Part shown: in pieces, positions 35,266-44,103 of the stretch
Layout: each line of letters starts with the position of its first letter
Numbering within the stretch: position 1 is the stretch's first letter
Assembly (NCBI RefSeq): GCF_900240405.1
Contig: NZ_OEQK01000008.1
Span: 1-64,000, forward strand
Length of the DNA stretch: 64,000 nucleotides
DNA from: Salirhabdus sp. Marseille-P4669
GTDB taxonomy: Bacteria; Bacillota; Bacilli; Bacillales; Alkalibacillaceae
Direction: 5' to 3'
Translations under genes and position numbers: made by a program
The notes under the pieces: generated by a model
What the model was told of the DNA's origin: nothing
The model's database searches: none
Seen by the model: only the letters and a program-made list of their open reading frames with translations

Positions 35266-36140
35266 CTCGTCTCCACCCCTTTTTTGCTGTAGTCATACCA
35301 GCCTTTTCCGGTTTTTCGACCGAGATGACCTTCCTTCACCTTTTCCTGTAGTGATTTTGCCGGCTTATCCTTCGGGTCGCCTGTTTCTTTATAGAGTTCT
35401 AGATTGGCATAATACCCAACATCAATACCGGATAAGTCCATAATTTCAAATGGTCCAAGTGGATGGGCTAATGCTTTTTTCGCAACCATATCGATATCTT
35501 TAAAATCGGCATAGCCTTGTTCATACAATCGAATGGCTTCATTGGAAATAGCAAACAATAAACGGTTTGCGATAAAGCCGTATATTTCTTTTTCCATTAA
35601 AACTGGATAACGACCGATGTTGTTACAATATTCCATAACAGCTGCAATCGTTTCATCTGAAGTCTTTTCATTGCGCACAACCTCAATACAATCCATGACA
35701 AGAGGTGGAAAGAAATAATGCATATTGCATACTTTATCTGGACGACTCGTTACCTCAGCTAGCTTTGAGCTTACAATCGTGGAGCTGTTGGTCGCTAAAA
35801 TTGTCTTTTTTGGTGCAAATTGATCTAGCTGTTGAAACACTTCTTGTTTAATTTCTAGTTTTTCCACCACTGCCTCTATCACTAAATCTGCGTCAACAGC
35901 TGCTTCCTCCATACTTGTAGTGACGTACAAATTTCGAAAAGCCACATCCTTCTGTTCCTGCGTGAGTTTGTTTTTGTCTACCCACTCCTGCATTCTTTTC
36001 TCTAGCTGATCCTTTGCTTTCTTTAATGCATGCTCGTTTATATCTTGTAATGTTGTTTGAAAACCATTCAAGGCTGATAGCATTGCAATTTGGTGCCCCA
36101 TGGATCCTGCTCCAATAACAGCCACTTTTTTGATTCCCAT
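35262..36140 (-). CDS. 3-hydroxyacyl-CoA dehydrogenase
   Basis: A 292-aa NAD-dependent enzyme resembling 3-hydroxybutyryl-CoA dehydrogenase. The Rossmann motif IGAGSMGHQIA is N-terminal. The catalytic His/Glu pair lies in NMHYFFPP and CIEVV at about 140-156, and the helical C-terminal domain (residues 185-285) is complete. The ATG has GGGGGAG nearby. It lies 43 nt from the TetR gene. A second paralogue is at 51206-52102. Confidence 0.93.
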   Translation of the reverse strand: MGIKKVAVIGAGSMGHQIAMLSALNGFQTTLQDINEHALKKAKDQLEKRMQEWVDKNKLTQEQKDVAFRNLYVTTSMEEAAVDADLVIEAVVEKLEIKQEVFQQLDQFAPKKTILATNSSTIVSSKLAEVTSRPDKVCNMHYFFPPLVMDCIEVVRNEKTSDETIAAVMEYCNNIGRYPVLMEKEIYGFIANRLLFAISNEAIRLYEQGYADFKDIDMVAKKALAHPLGPFEIMDLSGIDVGYYANLELYKETGDPKDKPAKSLQEKVKEGHLGRKTGKGWYDYSKKGVETS

Positions 36141-36183
36141 ACCTTCTCCCCCTTATGCAAAAGTATCGCAAATAGGGAGGTAG

Positions 36184-36765
36184 TCATCCTCCCTTATTTG
36201 CTTCCTGTTCAATTCCGGTATAAATCATGTTTATGAACATATCGGCGATTTCAGTATCTAAATATTTCCCACCGGGCTGAAACCATTGATAGCTCCAATT
36301 ACACGCTCCTAATATGCCTAAGCTTATGATGTCCGGCTCTAAATCTTTTTTGAATGCACCACTGTCCATTCCTTCTCGCAACACGTTTTCAAAAGCATGA
36401 CGAACTTGATTTCGCTTTGCACGGACTTCTTTCATATGCTCATCCTTTAAATGGCGGAACTCCCGAAAGAACACACGGGCTTGATCTCCATTCGGAATAA
36501 TATTCATGAATAGCATACGAATTAAGGCACGAAGCTTATCTTTATTGGTTAACTGTTTATTTTGCATAATTTCAGCTTGCTGCAGCAATAAGTGATCAAT
36601 GTATTTCGTGTGAATCATCATTAGTACTTGCTCTTTACTAGAAAAGTAATAATAAAACGTGCCTTTCGTTACACCTAATTCCTCGACAATTTCTTGAATC
36701 GACGTCTCCCGAAACCCTTTTTGCTCGAAAAGCTGGGTACATGTTGCAATGATTTGCTCCTTCAT
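36184..36765 (-). CDS. TetR family regulator of fatty-acid degradation
   Basis: A 193-aa repressor. The N-terminal helix-turn-helix (about 18-46, SIQEIVEELGVTKGTFYYYFSSKE) is typical of TetR, and the C-terminal ligand domain probably binds an acyl-CoA. It sits inside the operon it likely controls, between the acyl-CoA ligase and the dehydrogenase genes. The palindrome ATACCAACTGGTTAGTAT in front of the operon (39234-39251) is its probable operator. The name FadR is avoided because orthology to B. subtilis FadR was not shown. Confidence 0.88.
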   Translation of the reverse strand: MKEQIIATCTQLFEQKGFRETSIQEIVEELGVTKGTFYYYFSSKEQVLMMIHTKYIDHLLLQQAEIMQNKQLTNKDKLRALIRMLFMNIIPNGDQARVFFREFRHLKDEHMKEVRAKRNQVRHAFENVLREGMDSGAFKKDLEPDIISLGILGACNWSYQWFQPGGKYLDTEIADMFINMIYTGIEQEANKGG

Positions 36766-36787
36766 CTACTCCTCCCACACTTTTCCT

Positions 36788-38389
36788 TTATACTAGCTCT
36801 TCTCTTACTTTCCGACGTAAAATTTTCCCGACATTCGTTTTTGGTAATTCTGTTCGAAATTCCACTTGACGAGGTACTTTGTAGGCAGCCATCTTCTCAC
36901 GACAATAGGTAATGATTTCCTCCTCTGTCGCCGTGGTCCCATCTTTTAATACAAGTACAGCTTTAACCGTTTCCCCACGGTATTCATCCGGCACCCCAAC
37001 CACCACTGCTTCCAGAACAGATGGGTGTGTGTACAATACTTCCTCTACATCGCTTGGGTAGACATTGTAACCACTTGCTATGATCAAGTCTTTTTTGCGA
37101 TCGACGATGTAGACGTATCCCTCTTCGTCCATACGGGCGATATCACCAGTAAACAGCCAACCATCCCGTAACGTATTCATCGTTTCATCTGGCATGTTCC
37201 AATATCCCTTCATCACTTGTGGCCCACGAATAATCAGTTCTCCAATTTCTCCTGGTGGCACTTCTTTTGAGCCATCCGCAAGATCCACCACTTTATATTC
37301 CGTGGAAGGAAAACCAATACCAATACTGCCTGGTTTCCTCTCTGCAAAAGCTGGATTACAGTGCGTAATTGGAGAAGCCTCGGATAGACCATATCCTTCT
37401 AAAATGGTCGCCCCTGTCTTTTCTTCAAAGGAACGCATTAACTCCCCAGGCATTGGTGCACTTCCACTATTACAAATGCGAATACTATCAATGCCATATT
37501 CCTCTGCTTTCGGATGAGCATTAATGGCCACATACATGGTTGGCACACCTGGGAAGGAGGTCGGTTGTAAACGTTTAATCGTTTGTAGAACTTCTTCTAA
37601 GTCGAATTTTGGAAGTAAAATATTCATGGAGCCTGTATATATGGATAGGTTCATGCCTGCTGTCATGCCAAACACATGGAAGAGAGGAATTACTGTGAGA
37701 TACTTTTCTTGACCAAATTCAATTTCATCGGAAAAAAACTCGTAGGCTTGAAGTGTGTTGGCAACAATATTTCGATGGGTCAACATTGCTCCTTTCGAGC
37801 GCCCAGTAGTTCCACCCGTATATTGAAGAACCGCAATATCTTCTTTTGGATTAATTTCTACTGGTGTTGGAGGCTTTGTTGCTTGCTTTACATAATCGGT
37901 AAATTCGATAGCTAAATTATCTTCCCCAGGTTGTTCTCCAAGACTTACTTGAATAACCTGCTTTACGGACGTATTATCCAAAATTTGATTTAATACAGGT
38001 AGTAATGCCTTATAGATTACAATGGTTTCTGCACCAGAATCGTTTAATATATGCTCCAGTTCACCACCCACTAGCATCGGATTCACTTGCGTAACTGTAC
38101 CTCCTGCTTGTAATATTCCGTAGTAGCTAGCTACATATTGAGGACAGTTCGGAAGCATAATTGCAACTCGATCCCCTTTTTTCAAACCGTTGTCTTGCAG
38201 TACCGATGCGAATGCACCAACTTGTTTTCCTAATTCTACATACGTAAATTCATGACCATAAAAATGAATTGCCTTTTTATCACCAAATTGTCCAATGCTT
38301 TGTGCTAACATATCATACACGGTCATGCTTGGAATCTCTAAATCCTTTTTAATATGTGCTGGGTAATGCTTTTCCCAAACCTTCTCCAT
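36788..38389 (-). CDS. Long-chain fatty-acid--CoA ligase
   Basis: A 533-aa adenylate-forming enzyme that activates fatty acids to acyl-CoA with ATP. The phosphate loop YTGGTTGRSKGAM lies at about 191-203, the A5 motif ILEGYGLSEASP at about 326-337 and the hinge DRKKDLIIASGYNVYPSDVEE at about 427-447. The catalytic lysine is in the C-terminal TNVGKILRR. It lies 19 nt after the SDR gene and 22 nt before the TetR gene. Several acyl-chain lengths are possible. Confidence 0.94.
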   Translation of the reverse strand: MEKVWEKHYPAHIKKDLEIPSMTVYDMLAQSIGQFGDKKAIHFYGHEFTYVELGKQVGAFASVLQDNGLKKGDRVAIMLPNCPQYVASYYGILQAGGTVTQVNPMLVGGELEHILNDSGAETIVIYKALLPVLNQILDNTSVKQVIQVSLGEQPGEDNLAIEFTDYVKQATKPPTPVEINPKEDIAVLQYTGGTTGRSKGAMLTHRNIVANTLQAYEFFSDEIEFGQEKYLTVIPLFHVFGMTAGMNLSIYTGSMNILLPKFDLEEVLQTIKRLQPTSFPGVPTMYVAINAHPKAEEYGIDSIRICNSGSAPMPGELMRSFEEKTGATILEGYGLSEASPITHCNPAFAERKPGSIGIGFPSTEYKVVDLADGSKEVPPGEIGELIIRGPQVMKGYWNMPDETMNTLRDGWLFTGDIARMDEEGYVYIVDRKKDLIIASGYNVYPSDVEEVLYTHPSVLEAVVVGVPDEYRGETVKAVLVLKDGTTATEEEIITYCREKMAAYKVPRQVEFRTELPKTNVGKILRRKVREELV

Positions 38390-38408
38390 ATAAATTCCCC
38401 TTTCTTAT

Positions 38409-39182
38409 TTAACTTGCACTCATTCCACCATCAACTGGAATAATCGCACCTGTTATGTAACTAGAAGCTTCAGACGCTAAAAATAAGGCTACCCCTCGAA
38501 TTTCTTCCTCTCGGCCTAACCTTCTTAACGGCGTGAGTTCCGATACGATTCCGCCTCCTTGCTCCAACACTCCCTTCGACATTTTTGTTGGGATAAACCC
38601 TGGTGCAACTGCATTGACATTTATGTTATACTGCCCCCATTTTGCACTTAAGTCCTTTGTAAAGGTGTTGATAGCGCCTTTACTTGCATTGTAGCCAATT
38701 GCGTCCATGACACGCGGGTCTACACCTTTTGAACCAGCAATGGAGGAAATGTTGATGATTTTACCACTTTTTTGTTCTACCATATGCTTGCCTACTTCTT
38801 GAGACATTAAGAATGTACCTGTTACATTTACATTCATTACTTTATACCAGGCTTCGAGTGGCATCTCCAATACTTTTGCCCCCCATGAGGCACCACTGTT
38901 ATTAACTAAAATATCAACTTTTCCAAACCTCTCCATCGTTTTCTCTACCGCGTTTTTCACTTGCTTTGGATCTGTTACATCACACGCAATGGCTAGGCCT
39001 TCTCCACCTAATGCTTCGGTTTCCTTTACTACTTCTTCACAGGCATCTATTTTACGAGAACAAACCATTACCTTTGCCCCAGCCTCCGCATAAGCAAGCG
39101 CTATTTGTCGCCCTAGTCCGCGACCACCACCTGTAACAATCGCGACCTTCCCTTCTAAACGAAATAGCGTTTCAATACTCAT
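38409..39182 (-). CDS. Short-chain dehydrogenase/reductase
   Basis: A 257-aa classical SDR. It has the cofactor motif TGGGRGLG (about 17-24), the NNSG motif, catalytic Ser (NISSIAGS) and YxxxK (YNASK, about 174-178), and the C-terminal PVDGG. It is the first gene of the acyl-CoA operon and therefore probably reduces or oxidises a 3-oxo/3-hydroxyacyl intermediate. AGGAGG lies 10 nt upstream of the ATG. A cre box and a TetR palindrome precede it. Confidence 0.92.
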   Translation of the reverse strand: MSIETLFRLEGKVAIVTGGGRGLGRQIALAYAEAGAKVMVCSRKIDACEEVVKETEALGGEGLAIACDVTDPKQVKNAVEKTMERFGKVDILVNNSGASWGAKVLEMPLEAWYKVMNVNVTGTFLMSQEVGKHMVEQKSGKIINISSIAGSKGVDPRVMDAIGYNASKGAINTFTKDLSAKWGQYNINVNAVAPGFIPTKMSKGVLEQGGGIVSELTPLRRLGREEEIRGVALFLASEASSYITGAIIPVDGGMSAS

Positions 39183-39202
39183 TCGACAAAACCTCCTAAA
39201 TT

Positions 39203-39218
39203 ATGATAGCGCTTTCAT
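39203..39218 (-). promoter_or_regulatory. Catabolite-responsive element (cre)
   Basis: The minus-strand TGAAAGCGCTATCA (39204-39217), flanked by A and T, fits the Bacillus cre consensus at every fixed position. It lies between the operator and the first gene, downstream of the predicted start, consistent with CcpA roadblock repression. Confidence 0.75.
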
Positions 39219-39233
39219 TTTTATGTTATTAAA

Positions 39234-39251
39234 ATACTAACCAGTTGGTAT
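39234..39251 (-). promoter_or_regulatory. TetR-type operator of the acyl-CoA operon
   Basis: ATACCAACTGGTTAGTAT is an 18-bp palindrome with one mismatched pair. It lies 16 nt downstream of a TATAAT -10 box (39267-39272, minus strand), so bound repressor would block elongation or initiation. It is about 50 nt before the SDR start. Confidence 0.75.
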
Positions 39252-39310
39252 GTTACGCATAAATCCATTATAACAAACTATTCTGAATTTTTAAAAGTTT
39301 TATATGTTAT

Positions 39311-39808
39311 TTAATTCCATTCTATTAATCTTTCTTTCACTTCTTTTATCTGCTCCAAATGTCTCTGCTCGTGAAAACCAATAAATTCTACCCACTGCTT
39401 TAGATTCAAATCACCAAAAACCATATGTGGCATAGATTTAGATTGTAGCGTTTCTTCATCTACTCCAGCAATAGCTTGTAGCAATGCATCCCTTGACCCA
39501 TCTAGCTTCCTTTTCATAGCAATTAGAGGAACAAAATCATTGGATGGTATCGAAAAAGCAGGTGCATCCACTCTTTTTTTCCGGATTGGGGTTAAATGAA
39601 TTGGCTTTTCCTCTGTTTGTTTACCATGCTCTTTCTCCACTTCTTTTGCAAGCCCTTTTGCAACTGATTTTTCAATTAAATAAAGGTGCTCTAACACTTG
39701 CATAATAGACCATGTGCCCTCTTCAACAACGAAGTTCAATTGTTGATCGGATAGATTTTCTACTGCAGCCAGCAATTCCTCTCTTGCTTTCGAAATAAAT
39801 TCCTTCAT
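39311..39808 (-). CDS. DinB/YfiT-like four-helix metal-binding protein
   Basis: A 165-aa protein of the DinB superfamily (DinB_2 type). Three histidines expected at the metal site can be placed: H41 in QVLEHLYLIEK and the HEQRHLEQI pair near residue 150. Members are thiol transferases or damage-related enzymes of uncertain role. The ATG has AAAGGAGG upstream. It lies 12 nt downstream of the alpha/beta hydrolase gene, so the two are probably co-transcribed. Confidence 0.85.
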   Translation of the reverse strand: MKEFISKAREELLAAVENLSDQQLNFVVEEGTWSIMQVLEHLYLIEKSVAKGLAKEVEKEHGKQTEEKPIHLTPIRKKRVDAPAFSIPSNDFVPLIAMKRKLDGSRDALLQAIAGVDEETLQSKSMPHMVFGDLNLKQWVEFIGFHEQRHLEQIKEVKERLIEWN

Positions 39809-39820
39809 CGCAATCCTCCT

Positions 39821-40750
39821 TTAATCCCTATTTATATGTATGAGTATCCATTCTAAAATATCCTTCATCACTTCTTCTCGGTTGAGCTCATTTAGTATTT
39901 CGTGCCTTGCACCAGGGTATAATTTATAGGTAATGTCTGTTATTCCTATCCTTTGAAAACCTTTATAAACCTCTTTCACGCCTTTTCCGTAATTGCCTAC
40001 CGGATCTTTATCACCAGCAATGAGAAAAATAGGCAAGTCTATTGGCGTACGTTTTCTGTTTTCCATGCGATGAATCACTTCGAGACCATCTAGTAAATCA
40101 TAGAAAAAACCAGTAGAGCAAACAAAACCACAAAATGGGTCATTTATATAGTTATCTATTTCTTTTCTATCTCTCGTTAACCAATCAAAATCAGTTTGAG
40201 CTGGATTAAACTTTTTATTGTAATTACCAAAGGTGAGTTTATTTAGTTTTTCACTGGCAGTTTGGGCTCCGACTTTTTTGATTTCTCGCTTTGCTAGGTA
40301 TTTTCCAACCTTTCCAATAAAACCTGGATCTCCACCTGTACCCGATAGAATTAGTCCTGTCAGTACATCACCATATTTTTGAACATAGCGCCTAGATAAG
40401 AAGGAACCCATGCTGTGACCGAAGAGAATGATTGGTATATTGGGGTGCTTTTCTTGAATGATTGTTGTCAATTGATACAAATCCTCCATAACAGTCTCAA
40501 ATCCATCTTTATCCGCAAAATAACCTATTGAATTGGCAGCCTCCCCAGTTTTTCCGTGACCACGATGGTCGTTTCCATACACAATAATTTGCTGATCATT
40601 TAAAAATTGAGCAAACGCATCATATCTTCCCATATGCTCCGCCATCCCGTGTGCAATTTGAACGATTGCTTTTGGATTTTGGACAGAAACCCAACTTCGG
40701 GCATGTATTTCAGTTCCATCTACACCCTTATATGTAAATGCATTAGACAT
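39821..40750 (-). CDS. Alpha/beta hydrolase (monoacylglycerol-lipase-like)
   Basis: A 309-aa serine hydrolase of the lysophospholipase/monoglyceride lipase type. The nucleophile elbow GHSMG (about 114-118), the oxyanion segment HGMAEHMGRY, Asp in AGDKDPVG and His in GARHEILNE are all visible. The ATG has AAAGGAGG upstream. It is the first gene before the DinB-like gene. No signal peptide is visible. The natural lipid substrate is not determined by sequence. Confidence 0.9.
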   Translation of the reverse strand: MSNAFTYKGVDGTEIHARSWVSVQNPKAIVQIAHGMAEHMGRYDAFAQFLNDQQIIVYGNDHRGHGKTGEAANSIGYFADKDGFETVMEDLYQLTTIIQEKHPNIPIILFGHSMGSFLSRRYVQKYGDVLTGLILSGTGGDPGFIGKVGKYLAKREIKKVGAQTASEKLNKLTFGNYNKKFNPAQTDFDWLTRDRKEIDNYINDPFCGFVCSTGFFYDLLDGLEVIHRMENRKRTPIDLPIFLIAGDKDPVGNYGKGVKEVYKGFQRIGITDITYKLYPGARHEILNELNREEVMKDILEWILIHINRD

Positions 40751-40851
40751 TGCTATTTCCTCCTTTCTTTAAGTATTCGAGAGATGGCGGGATTATCCTT
40801 GTGAGAATCAAGTAAATTTTTTGTATTTAAAGTTATTGGCTTATAAAGAAT

Positions 40852-40895
40852 GACAGCATAAAATAAACCACTGGCAAATATATATTGCCAGTGGT
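40852..40895 (-). terminator. Terminator of the DoxX gene
   Basis: A perfect 11-bp stem (40867-40877 with 40885-40895) is followed on the minus strand by a T-rich run (TTATTTTATG), 15 nt past the stop. Confidence 0.8.
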
Positions 40896-40909
40896 GTAAA
40901 GCATTTCTA

Positions 40910-41434
40910 TTAAGCTACTGCTACGTTCTTTTTGTTTCCTTTTTTTCTATTAGTAAAAGTGATCTTATGGTTGCGTAGGAATGGTAATACCCAACGGTCT
41001 AAACCGTATTTACCTGCATTGCTGCCTGCAACGATTAAGAAAATGGTTAGTAAAATCATTTGTCCATTTGTGCTAACTGTTCCACTGAATAGGAATGCAA
41101 AATTCATTGTAATTGCCATTAATGCTGCAAAGTTTGTAAATAATCCTAAGATAAGTGCTAAACCTACTAGAATTTCACCCCACATAACGAGGAAGCTGAA
41201 AATTTCTGCATTTGGAAGGGCAACTGCTTCTAGAAATGCTGCCCACCAGCCTTGAACTGCTGGATGCTCCCCACCTGCACCAGCAATAGCGCCCTGGATA
41301 AATCCACTTGCATCAAAACCACCACTTGTTAGTTTGCCAATACCACCTGTGATCCATGTGTAGCCAAGATAAATTCGGATGAATGCCAATACTCCTGCAA
41401 TGATATTATTGTTACGGATAAATGTATTAAACAT
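40910..41434 (-). CDS. DoxX family membrane protein
   Basis: A 174-aa protein with four membrane helices and the DoxX pattern (RIYLGYTWITGGIGKL, FLVMWGEILVGLALILG). Relatives include MhqP and CatD of B. subtilis, tied to quinone and thiol stress, though no such regulator gene is adjacent. It ends in a basic tail. I place the start at the ATG at 41434 (GGAG 8 nt upstream); a longer reading to 41665 has no homology-like N-terminus. It is a monocistronic gene with a long upstream region. Confidence 0.88.
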   Translation of the reverse strand: MFNTFIRNNNIIAGVLAFIRIYLGYTWITGGIGKLTSGGFDASGFIQGAIAGAGGEHPAVQGWWAAFLEAVALPNAEIFSFLVMWGEILVGLALILGLFTNFAALMAITMNFAFLFSGTVSTNGQMILLTIFLIVAGSNAGKYGLDRWVLPFLRNHKITFTNRKKGNKKNVAVA

Positions 41435-41806
41435 GTAAAACACTCCTTTTAGCATTTTTTGTTTTTTTGAAAGTTTGTTCACTATTTCACATATGTGAGT
41501 TTGAAAGGTTTTTGTTTTCCTTTCTATGTCTAGATAATAGCATGGGATGATTCTGAATAACATAACTTTGCTCACCTTTTCACATTCTTGCAATAAACTT
41601 TTGTCGGATTTGTGAATTGTGTTTGGAGTTGTTGACAAAGTTGATGATGACAAGAATGTCGCCAAGAGGATACGTAAAGAGTGATACGTTACGGATTCGA
41701 GGTCGGGGCCAAGTAATAAGACTTTCCTTTTCTTATTCCTGTTTGTCCCATTGCAAAGAAAAAGCAGACTAAGCTCTTATACTCAATCTACTCTTCATTA
41801 ATTAAC
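41435..41806 (-). other. Upstream region of the DoxX gene
   Basis: No gene. The perfect 12-bp palindrome TCACATATGTGA (41487-41498) lies about 53 nt before the start and could be an operator. AT-rich promoter-like sequence is present near 41520-41560, but no unambiguous -35/-10 pair was found. From 41600 to 41806 I see nothing. Confidence 0.4.
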
Positions 41807-42775
41807 CTATTCAGTTACATACTTTTTCAAAAATTTATCTAACTCCTCATAATACGCTTCTTCGTGCAATACAACGGACTCTCCATGATTGGAATCTGGA
41901 TAGGTCACATAATATGCATCGCTTTTCGTATTTTCAAAGAGTTTCTTTGACATTCTGGTAGGGACAAAGGTATCTGCTTCTCCATGTATGTAGAGGATCG
42001 GCACTTCTGCCTTTTTCACTTGATCAAGTGCAGAGGCTTCCTGGAAGGAGTAATCAGCCTTCCATTTTGTTACTAGGCTTGTCGTCGGTAAAATTGGGAA
42101 ATCTGGCAAATGGAACATGCGCTCCATTTGATAGTCAAATAAATCGTAAACACTAGTGTAAGGACTATCGGATACAATCGCCTTTACATTCGAAGGAAGC
42201 TCCTCACCACTTGCCATTGCAACAGTCGCTCCACCCATAGATAAGCCATGTAAGACAATCTCTGTTTCCGGACCTAAATATTCAATGACTTTATTCGTCC
42301 AATCGATTAAATCGATACGATCATGCCAGCCAAATCCGATGTAATCCCCTTCACTATCTCCATGACCACGCATATCAAAGATCAACATATTATAGCCGAG
42401 CTCATCATAATAATGCTGCCCAAATAGCCCCATATCTGTCGCTCGTCCAAGATAACCATGTGCAAAAACAACCGTCTTAGCTGTAGGCTCCTTTGCCTCT
42501 AAAAAATAGCCTTTTAACGTTAAGCCATCAAAGGTTTCCATTTTCCAAGTTTCAAAGTTTTGCTCTCGCACCCAGTCCCGCCAGTCCCCTTTCGTAAAAG
42601 TATCCATGGCTTCTGCGGAAACTTCTAAATCTTCATTCCCTTGGAGAAAATCCTTAACATTACGCTCAACAGCTAAGTCATAAAAGTAAAAACTAACCAC
42701 AACATTAACGATGCATACTATAGTAATAAGACCAATTGAAATATATAGCCAACGTTTTCTTTTTTTTCGTTTCAT
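41807..42775 (-). CDS. Membrane-anchored alpha/beta hydrolase (YqkD-like)
   Basis: A 322-aa protein with a basic N-terminus followed by one membrane helix (about residues 9-31), which should anchor it with the hydrolase domain outside. The domain has the elbow GLSMGG (about 170-175), an oxyanion segment FAHGYLGRATDMG, Asp in HGEADTFVP and His in DSNHGES. It is related to S9-type or BAAT-like hydrolases such as YqkD. The substrate is unknown. No ribosome-binding site stands out. Confidence 0.85.
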   Translation of the reverse strand: MKRKKRKRWLYISIGLITIVCIVNVVVSFYFYDLAVERNVKDFLQGNEDLEVSAEAMDTFTKGDWRDWVREQNFETWKMETFDGLTLKGYFLEAKEPTAKTVVFAHGYLGRATDMGLFGQHYYDELGYNMLIFDMRGHGDSEGDYIGFGWHDRIDLIDWTNKVIEYLGPETEIVLHGLSMGGATVAMASGEELPSNVKAIVSDSPYTSVYDLFDYQMERMFHLPDFPILPTTSLVTKWKADYSFQEASALDQVKKAEVPILYIHGEADTFVPTRMSKKLFENTKSDAYYVTYPDSNHGESVVLHEEAYYEELDKFLKKYVTE

Positions 42776-42985
42776 TCCTTTCGCTCCATTCCTGATGTTA
42801 TAGTTCTATTATACTAAAATTTCCGACAATTAAAAACACTCATTTCTGGGAATGAAAGGGAGAATTTGGCGATTAGGCTTCATTTTTTCATAGACAACTT
42901 GTTGTGTGCTATAGTACTAAAAAAGTGTTTTCTTAAAAACGAGAAACTGGGGCAGAGTCCAAGCTGTTCTGGAAGGAGTTTAACA

Positions 42986-44086
42986 ATGAAAGCATCCTTA
43001 GAAGAGGTTTTTCAATATTTGCATGACCATGCAGAGATTAGCTGGAAGGAGCATCATACAACCGACTACATTCGATCTCTATTTAAAAAGGAAAATTGTA
43101 GAATTAAAGCGTTTGACGATATCACTGGACTTATTATCGAAATCGGTAGTGGTAAACCAGTTGTTGCGCTTCGTGCAGATATGGATGCCCTTTGGCAAGA
43201 AGTAGATGGGGTATTTCAAGCAAATCATTCGTGTGGCCATGATGCTCATATGACCATTGCAATTGGAGTATTGTGGCATTTCCTGGAACATAAACCACCT
43301 TTTGAAGGGACAATCCGCTTTCTATTCCAACCTGCTGAGGAGAAAGGTACAGGTGCATTAGCACTTGTGGAAAAAGGAATAATGGACGATGTTGATTATT
43401 TGTTTGGGATGCACTTAAGACCAATTCAAGAATTAGAGCATGGCTATTTTGCACCAGCTATTCGTCATGGAGCAGTTCGCTTTGTAGAAGGACAAATTAC
43501 AGGAGAAGATGCCCATGGTGCAAGACCCCATTTAAATGCAAATGCCATTTTAATTGGGACCGAGCTTTTTCAACATATAAACAACATTCACCTAGACCCG
43601 AAAATACCATATTCCGTTAAAATGACGGCGTTTCATGCTGGTGGTAAAAATGCAAATATCATCCCAGGAAATGCAGCCTTTTCATTAGACTTACGTGCTC
43701 AAACGAATGATATAATGGAACAATTAATGAAGCATGTTGAAAAAATAGCATCCATGCTAGCAGACTATCACGATGTTGAAATTGATTTAAAGGTAAGCTC
43801 GGATGTCGCCGCTGCTGTACTTCATGATTCTGCAACGAACATCATGAAAGAAGCAATTATAGAGTGTGTTGGAGCAGATATGCTTACAGATGTAATCACG
43901 TCAACAGGCGGGGATGACTTTCACTTTTATTCAATCAAACGGCCCCACGTCAATGCAACAATGCTAGCAATAGGGTGTGATTTACAGCCTGGTTTACACC
44001 ATCCAAATATGACATTTAACCATGCTGCCATTCCACCATCAGTGCGCATTTTAACGAAAGCAATTGAAAAAGCGTTGAAGCAGTAA
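42986..44086 (+). CDS. M20 family amidohydrolase, probable N-acyl/N-succinyl amino acid hydrolase
   Basis: A 366-aa metallopeptidase-fold amidohydrolase of the M20D/AmhX type. Metal-binding residues are visible in RADMDALW (about 61-68), CGHDAHMT (about 82-89), EEKGTG and the C-terminal LHHPNMTFN. The ATG has AAGGAG 7 nt upstream. It lies 17 nt before an NSAR/OSBS-type enolase-superfamily gene. In Geobacillus this pairing converts N-succinyl-amino acids, with the M20 enzyme removing the succinyl group. A general role in D-amino acid or N-acyl amino acid use is likely. Confidence 0.88.
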   Translation: MKASLEEVFQYLHDHAEISWKEHHTTDYIRSLFKKENCRIKAFDDITGLIIEIGSGKPVVALRADMDALWQEVDGVFQANHSCGHDAHMTIAIGVLWHFLEHKPPFEGTIRFLFQPAEEKGTGALALVEKGIMDDVDYLFGMHLRPIQELEHGYFAPAIRHGAVRFVEGQITGEDAHGARPHLNANAILIGTELFQHINNIHLDPKIPYSVKMTAFHAGGKNANIIPGNAAFSLDLRAQTNDIMEQLMKHVEKIASMLADYHDVEIDLKVSSDVAAAVLHDSATNIMKEAIIECVGADMLTDVITSTGGDDFHFYSIKRPHVNATMLAIGCDLQPGLHHPNMTFNHAAIPPSVRILTKAIEKALKQ

Positions 44087-44103
44087 CATGAGGAGGCAAT
44101 ACC

